Below, piece after piece: positions 32,871 through 37,111 of a stretch of DNA of 37,111 bases; the stretch's first letter is position 1; every line of letters starts with the position of its first letter. The stretch comes from Mesorhizobium hawassense (GTDB lineage: Bacteria; Pseudomonadota; Alphaproteobacteria; Rhizobiales; Rhizobiaceae): NCBI RefSeq assembly GCF_003289945.1, contig NZ_QMBP01000033.1, positions 1 to 37,111 on the forward strand, in the 5' to 3' direction. Made by a program: the position numbers and the translations under genes. The notes under the pieces were generated by a model that saw only the letters and a list, made by a program, of their open reading frames with translations, made no database searches and was not told where the DNA came from.

Positions 32871-35800
32871 TCACAAAGTTAGGATGCGGGCTTTCAGGCT
32901 GTCTTCGAGAGTTTGGATTTCTGGGCCTAGATGCTTGCCACGATAGACAATCGAAGTCTCATGGCGCGCAAATTCGCCAGTTCGATGGGCGCTGAACCAA
33001 TTGAATGAGCCGACTGCGAGCACAGCGTCGTCCACCCATACCAGCTTGCTATGAAGCCTTTGGACGGCGTGGAGCGTGGCACCAAACCCGGTCAAAATCT
33101 CTTTTGTGCTCGCGAATATGTCCTGTTCGGTTTTGTTGCGGTCACGGGTCAGAGAGGGGTCAGCGTAGATTTCCACTTCGACGTCTCTTGCGCGGGCTGC
33201 GACGATGGCCTCGGCGAATCCGACCTGCTTCATGGTTGCGATGTTGATCCAGGGGGAGACGACACAAAGCCTGCGCTGAGCGTTCGCAAATCCATTCAGC
33301 AGAAAGGCGTCATGCTCGACCGCATCACGCAAGGATTCGACCGCTGGTATCCCTTTGGAAAGATCCGTTCGCGATGGCACATCGAACACCATCTCGCTTG
33401 CGCTATGTCTGGAGAGAAAGTGCGCCAGGACCGATCTCGGGCTGCCCGGGGGCGCGGAACCCAGCGTATCCATGTCTCCAAAGACGAGAAGGGCGTCTTT
33501 TGCGCGCGAGACCGCCACGTTGAGCATGCTGGGTGAGAGGTCGATGAAACCGCCGTTGGAATGTTTGGAGTAGACCGGCGAAAAGATGACCACATCGCGC
33601 TCGGCGCCTTGCAAAGCGTGCACTGTGCCAACGGTCATGCCCTGCCGACCGACGTCGATGCCCAGAGCAGCGCAGGCGTTACGGATTTCGCGGACTTGGC
33701 GGCCAAAGGGTGTGACGATCCCGACGATGTCTTCCAGGCGCTTGCCGTAGCGTGCTTTCAGCTTTTCGGCATTGGCGATAAGCCAGGCTGCAATCGTCTG
33801 TGCCTCCAGCGGATTGAACCGGCTGCCGCCTGCCGATATCGCCATGCCGTCGATATGGATATAGCTCATCGGCTGCGGCGAGCTTTCCTTCGCCTGGCCT
33901 CGCATTGGCTGCAAGGTCCCCTTGTAGCAGAGCTCGTTGCAGAAACTGATGATTTCGTCAAAGCAGCGCCGGTGCTCAAAAAGATACAGGCCCCGTTCCA
34001 GCTCCGGATAGGGATAGAAGCGGCAGGCTGACTGCGCTAGGCGCATCGTGCTTCCTTTGCGCGATGTCAGACCGACCCTATCAAGCGCTTCCAAGGCCTC
34101 TCGGCCTCCACTAGGCGGCAGAAGCCCTACCTCGATCAGATTTCCGGCATCGACGGCGGCAGTCAGTGTGGAGATTGGCTCGATCTGCTGAATGTCTCCA
34201 ATCACCAGAGCCCGCTTCGCCAGCGCGAAGGACGGTCCCGCGATTTCGGGCAGCACCTGGCCTGCCTCGTCCACGATCAGAAGATCGATATGGTTGAACA
34301 AATATTCCGTGCGATAGCTGCCCGAGACATTGTCACGACAGGTCATCTTGCGCGGCAGCGTTGCGAAGGTGGAAACGGCACACGGTGTCAGCATCATCCG
34401 CCGGGACCACATCGGTTCGGCTATGCTGCGGTCGTTGCCGCCACGACCAGTTTTCTGAACCTGCTGGAGTGCAGGTAGTGCTTTTTTCATGGCCAGTAGC
34501 CAGCGCCCTTCCCAATAGTGTGTAGCGAGTAGGAAGAGACGAAACCGCACCGAACGATCGGCCGCGCGGTCGAACGCCAGGAGATCGGCGCCAAGATGTG
34601 AATTGGGCAGGAGAGTTGACGCCAGCTTGCGCCAGGCCTCTTCCTGCAGCCTTTGTTGTGCCACGGCGTGCTCTGCTTGACCCCAAGCGTCCGCGGCCTT
34701 TTTCGATCGAGCGGCGGTATCGCTCGCGGACGCCTTCAAAAGACAATCGATGCCGTCGATCCGCTCGACCGTTTTAAGTTCGTCGGGCGCGCCTGCTGCA
34801 CGCAAAAATACGCGCGCCCTTAGAACCCGTTTTTTTGCGACCGGCGGCAGGAAACCGAACAGAGAAAGCAGCATCGGCTCAGCCGCCAGCCAGCCTTCCC
34901 ATTTGTGTAGCAGATCTTCGGCTGCAGCCTTTTCGGCTGCACGATGCTCCTTCGCTTCCCGAAGTCTTAAGAGGGCGGAATCCGGATTATCCCCGAGTAT
35001 CCGCTGGACAGCATTTTCCGCCGCACGGCATTTCGCGTAAGCCTCATCGGCCCGAATCAGAATACTGCTTTCCTCTTGCAGACGCTGATGCAGGGTGGAG
35101 ACGACCGACGCCACATCGGTCCGCTTCAAATGGGGAAAGGCGTTCCGAGCCGCATCAAGGTAGGCAATACAGGCACGATCCAGATATTCTGGCGTTTCGA
35201 GCTTTTGGAAAAAGTGTTCGGTCTGATATTTGACCGAGGCTTCCGCCTCCCTGCTGGCGGCAGCGAGAAAGAGCCCGAAGCTCTTGATGTCCGGCAGCCA
35301 ACGGCCTGCAAACGCACCCTCCCCTCGCGCGAAATCCTTGCCGAAGGCGTCGATGATATTCGTGACCGCCTGATTGTTGGTGGATGCCGCAACGATCAAT
35401 GGTGGATCGGCTTGGGCGAGCGCTGCGCGGACCCACCCGTCAGCGATAGCCGACAAGAGCATCGTTGTTTTTCCGGTGCCCGGCGGTCCGTTTATGGCCA
35501 GAATGTCGCCATCCCGCGCCCCAGCCAGATGAGCAAGCACTTCGCGCTGATGGTCGGCGACCGGGAACTCGTCGTTGGAATGACCAAGACGGCCCCCCAG
35601 TGGAAAAGGAGGCTGGCGCGCGGGTTCGATGTCACTAGGAACCCTGCGTGCAAAATTTGCCAGAAGCGGGCAGTCCGGCAGCTCTTCGATCAAGGTATCG
35701 CTAAGGTCCAGGATCTGCTTTACAGTCGCTGCCGCCTCGCTTGCAGGTCGGATGAGCCCATGGCCGACGATCAGGTATTCTGGATCCGAAGCTGGCCAGT

Positions 35801-36314
35801 TGCCGCCGACTTCGGCCATCATCTGCTGCCAATGATGCTGAAAATGCTGCCATAGATCCGGATCTTCTTCTTTCCCCGCGAAGCCTTGTGCCGTCAGAAA
35901 GCTGTCGAGATCCGCAACGCGGCCGACCGAGAAGGCGCCACGCGCGAGCGGATCGAGTATATCCCGTGCAATCACGCAGTAGTTGGGAATGATCCGGCCT
36001 TCGCGTGTGACCTGTGCTTCGGTCACGATCGGCGTGATTTCGAGCGGTAGGCCATCTCCGCGCAATCTTGCATGCCGGCTCTGCCGGCGGACATGTAATG
36101 GGCGATAGCTAACTGCGATGCGCCGCACGCGTTCCGGCACCTTGTCGAACAGGAAATCGACGGCCTCTCGTCCGAGAAAACCAGTCTCGGCCTCTTCACT
36201 CGAGAGGCCGTGAAATTCCTCGAGCATCTTGCTCGTCAGGCAGGCGTCTCCGATCGCACTGTCTGCGACCGATGACCGCCAGTATTTCAGAACTGCGAGA
36301 TCTGTCTTGGTCAC
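32871..36314 (-). CDS. Upf1-like SF1 helicase fused to PLD nuclease (Mokosh type II-like)
   Basis: 1147 residues. After an unassigned N-terminal domain (1-245) come the helicase motifs: Walker A GPPGTGKTT (276-284), a long helical insertion between motifs (about 360-640), Walker B DLLIVDEAGQ (677-686), motif IV-like EHRRCFDEIISFCNELCY (from 780), motif V GTVHALQGAERDVVIF (from 896) and motif VI VAVSRAKDALLVFGD (from 933). The C-terminus (about 1000-1147) is a phospholipase-D-type nuclease with one HKD half: His1088-x-Lys1090, then GSFNW (1102-1106). This helicase-PLD fusion matches MkoC of type II Mokosh anti-phage defence. The start is GTG 36314. It is a single-gene unit, visibly less GC-rich than its neighbours, suggesting horizontal acquisition. 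An ordinary repair helicase-nuclease remains possible. Confidence 0.9.
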   Translation of the reverse strand: MTKTDLAVLKYWRSSVADSAIGDACLTSKMLEEFHGLSSEEAETGFLGREAVDFLFDKVPERVRRIAVSYRPLHVRRQSRHARLRGDGLPLEITPIVTEAQVTREGRIIPNYCVIARDILDPLARGAFSVGRVADLDSFLTAQGFAGKEEDPDLWQHFQHHWQQMMAEVGGNWPASDPEYLIVGHGLIRPASEAAATVKQILDLSDTLIEELPDCPLLANFARRVPSDIEPARQPPFPLGGRLGHSNDEFPVADHQREVLAHLAGARDGDILAINGPPGTGKTTMLLSAIADGWVRAALAQADPPLIVAASTNNQAVTNIIDAFGKDFARGEGAFAGRWLPDIKSFGLFLAAASREAEASVKYQTEHFFQKLETPEYLDRACIAYLDAARNAFPHLKRTDVASVVSTLHQRLQEESSILIRADEAYAKCRAAENAVQRILGDNPDSALLRLREAKEHRAAEKAAAEDLLHKWEGWLAAEPMLLSLFGFLPPVAKKRVLRARVFLRAAGAPDELKTVERIDGIDCLLKASASDTAARSKKAADAWGQAEHAVAQQRLQEEAWRKLASTLLPNSHLGADLLAFDRAADRSVRFRLFLLATHYWEGRWLLAMKKALPALQQVQKTGRGGNDRSIAEPMWSRRMMLTPCAVSTFATLPRKMTCRDNVSGSYRTEYLFNHIDLLIVDEAGQVLPEIAGPSFALAKRALVIGDIQQIEPISTLTAAVDAGNLIEVGLLPPSGGREALEALDRVGLTSRKGSTMRLAQSACRFYPYPELERGLYLFEHRRCFDEIISFCNELCYKGTLQPMRGQAKESSPQPMSYIHIDGMAISAGGSRFNPLEAQTIAAWLIANAEKLKARYGKRLEDIVGIVTPFGRQVREIRNACAALGIDVGRQGMTVGTVHALQGAERDVVIFSPVYSKHSNGGFIDLSPSMLNVAVSRAKDALLVFGDMDTLGSAPPGSPRSVLAHFLSRHSASEMVFDVPSRTDLSKGIPAVESLRDAVEHDAFLLNGFANAQRRLCVVSPWINIATMKQVGFAEAIVAARARDVEVEIYADPSLTRDRNKTEQDIFASTKEILTGFGATLHAVQRLHSKLVWVDDAVLAVGSFNWFSAHRTGEFARHETSIVYRGKHLGPEIQTLEDSLKARILTL

Positions 36315-36679
36315 AACTTATCCAAAAAATGTATTTGCTCTGTCCCTATCTCCCATAGAGGTGCTGTACATTCAACATTTGCGCGCAAACGCGCTGTGTG
36401 CTGGAAGACAATTTGGCAGGGGCGCGACGACACGCTCGGACCGACAGCGGACTGGCAGGTTCAGGTTGTGGATGTTCAAAAAGCGGAGGTTCGGCTGGAC
36501 CAAAGTAGCCCTTCGGCAGCAGCCGCGATCGGACCATAAACGATGCCGTGTGAGGAATGGCCAAAGGACGTGGTGCGTTGATCGCTGCTGGCGCCGGCAC
36601 TGCATGCTCGCATTCGAGGTAGGACTGGAATACGCTCGTCGCCCGGAGCTTCGACCTACGGGAGAGCCGGGACACAAGC
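36315..36679. other. Divergent promoter gap, helicase and cyclase
   Basis: 365 bp, no gene. The first 50 bases are AT-rich and probably hold the helicase promoter. A perfect 12-bp palindrome TTTGCGCGCAAA lies at 36378-36389. The stretch around 36472-36545 resembles upstream leaders I associate with rhizobial cyclase genes, but I cannot assign it a function. Confidence 0.4.
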
Positions 36680-37111
36680 ATGGAGCGACGCCTCACCGCT
36701 ATCCTTGCTGCCGACGTCGTCGGCTACAGCCGCCTCATGGGAGCCGACGAGGTTGGCACGCTTGCGCATCTGAAGAGGCTTCGCGCGGAAGTGATCGAGC
36801 CCAAGATCACAGAGTCGCACGGACGCATCGTCGGTTCCGCTGGCGACAGCCTTCTTGTCGAATTCGCCAGCGCAGTCCACGCGGTGCAGTGTGCGGTCGA
36901 AGCCCAGGAGGGATTGGCCGCTCACAATGCAAGCTTGGCCGAAGACAAGCGCATGACTTTCCGCATGGGCGTGAATTTGGGCGACGTGATTGCACAGGAC
37001 GATACGATCTACGGTGATGGCGTGAACATCGCCGCGCGGCTCGAAAAGCTTGCAGAACCTGGCGGCGTCTGCATCGCGAGCAACGTCCACGAGCAGGTCA
37101 AAGGCAAACTG
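36680..37111 (+). CDS. Class III adenylate/guanylate cyclase, 5' part
   Basis: 144 codons to the window end, frame open. Starts MERRLTAILAADVVGYSRLM with the first metal-binding Asp12; the second is Asp56 in GDSLLVEF. The transition-state residues Asn116 and Arg120 lie in YGDGVNIAARLEKLA. This is the large rhizobial family in which an N-terminal cyclase domain is followed by TPR or other modules, here beyond the window. At the position where many relatives have Lys (IVKTTGD) this one has IVGSAGD, so nucleotide specificity is uncertain. Its product would be cAMP if it is an adenylate cyclase, the ligand of the MloK1 channel 4 kb away. Confidence 0.92.
   Translation, partial: MERRLTAILAADVVGYSRLMGADEVGTLAHLKRLRAEVIEPKITESHGRIVGSAGDSLLVEFASAVHAVQCAVEAQEGLAAHNASLAEDKRMTFRMGVNLGDVIAQDDTIYGDGVNIAARLEKLAEPGGVCIASNVHEQVKGKL

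Noticed and set aside
36472..36545. Possible decayed repeat upstream of the cyclase
   Set aside because: It only faintly resembles leaders I recall from rhizobial cyclase genes; there is no second copy in the window to support a repeat call.
1..37111. CRISPR arrays, tRNA or rRNA genes, transposases, integrases
   Set aside because: No regularly spaced repeats, no tRNA-like cloverleaf or rRNA stretch, and no transposase or integrase motifs were seen, so the helicase gene is not attached to a visible mobile element.

Overview
The window reads as GC-rich alphaproteobacterial chromosome, almost certainly Mesorhizobium or a very close relative. The strongest taxonomic clue is a near-copy of the cyclic-nucleotide-gated K+ channel MlotiK1/MloK1 known from Mesorhizobium loti (31448-32518). 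A MucR/Ros regulator with a Cys-Asp-His2 finger, rhizobial mosaic palindromic repeats and a rhizobial-type class III cyclase agree. Gene calls come from reading frames, motifs and spacing. Family names come from remembered motifs, not a search.

Layout. (1) 59-7726: a CUT1-type ABC uptake locus. A leftward operon (SDR dehydrogenase, MalK/UgpC-type ATPase, RpiR regulator) diverges from a rightward operon (binding protein, two permeases, M81 MlrC-like metallopeptidase). The shared promoter region holds two matching 17-bp imperfect inverted repeats 51 bp apart, a plausible RpiR operator pair. (2) 7833-13094, leftward housekeeping genes: peptidyl-dipeptidase Dcp, an exported NTF2-like protein, a beta-carbonic anhydrase, then a DUF429 protein, pyridoxal kinase and a small membrane protein. 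(3) 13248-16861, rightward: LemA lipoprotein, two TPM-domain proteins, a GNAT acetyltransferase and inorganic pyrophosphatase. (4) 16892-21349, leftward: a complete ribose-type (CUT2) ABC transporter. (5) 21545-27127, rightward: a sugar-oxidation cassette of cytoplasmic GH15 glucoamylase, short-form 6-phosphogluconate dehydrogenase, glucose-6-phosphate dehydrogenase and a polyphosphate-glucokinase-like ROK kinase. Together they could turn alpha-glucan into glucose, glucose-6-phosphate and pentose phosphate, with NAD(P)H. (6) 27325-31317: MucR, an orphan protein, an aminotransferase, an EntS-like MFS exporter and a small hypothetical. (7) 31448-37111: the MloK1 channel, a large visibly less GC-rich helicase-PLD nuclease fusion resembling single-protein (type II) Mokosh anti-phage systems, and the start of a class III nucleotide cyclase cut by the window end.

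Mosaic palindromes occur at 1-29 (partial), 4235-4435, 7657-7826 and 13930-14141, with a different small repeat at 29541-29610. Two of the large ones run into coding sequence: one supplies the C-terminus of the M81 protein, and the other occupies the whole 5' end of a TPM-domain gene, which no longer has a convincing start codon. The best candidates for something new are the helicase-PLD protein, the Ser308-to-Met change in the cAMP pocket of the channel, and the repeat-altered gene ends.
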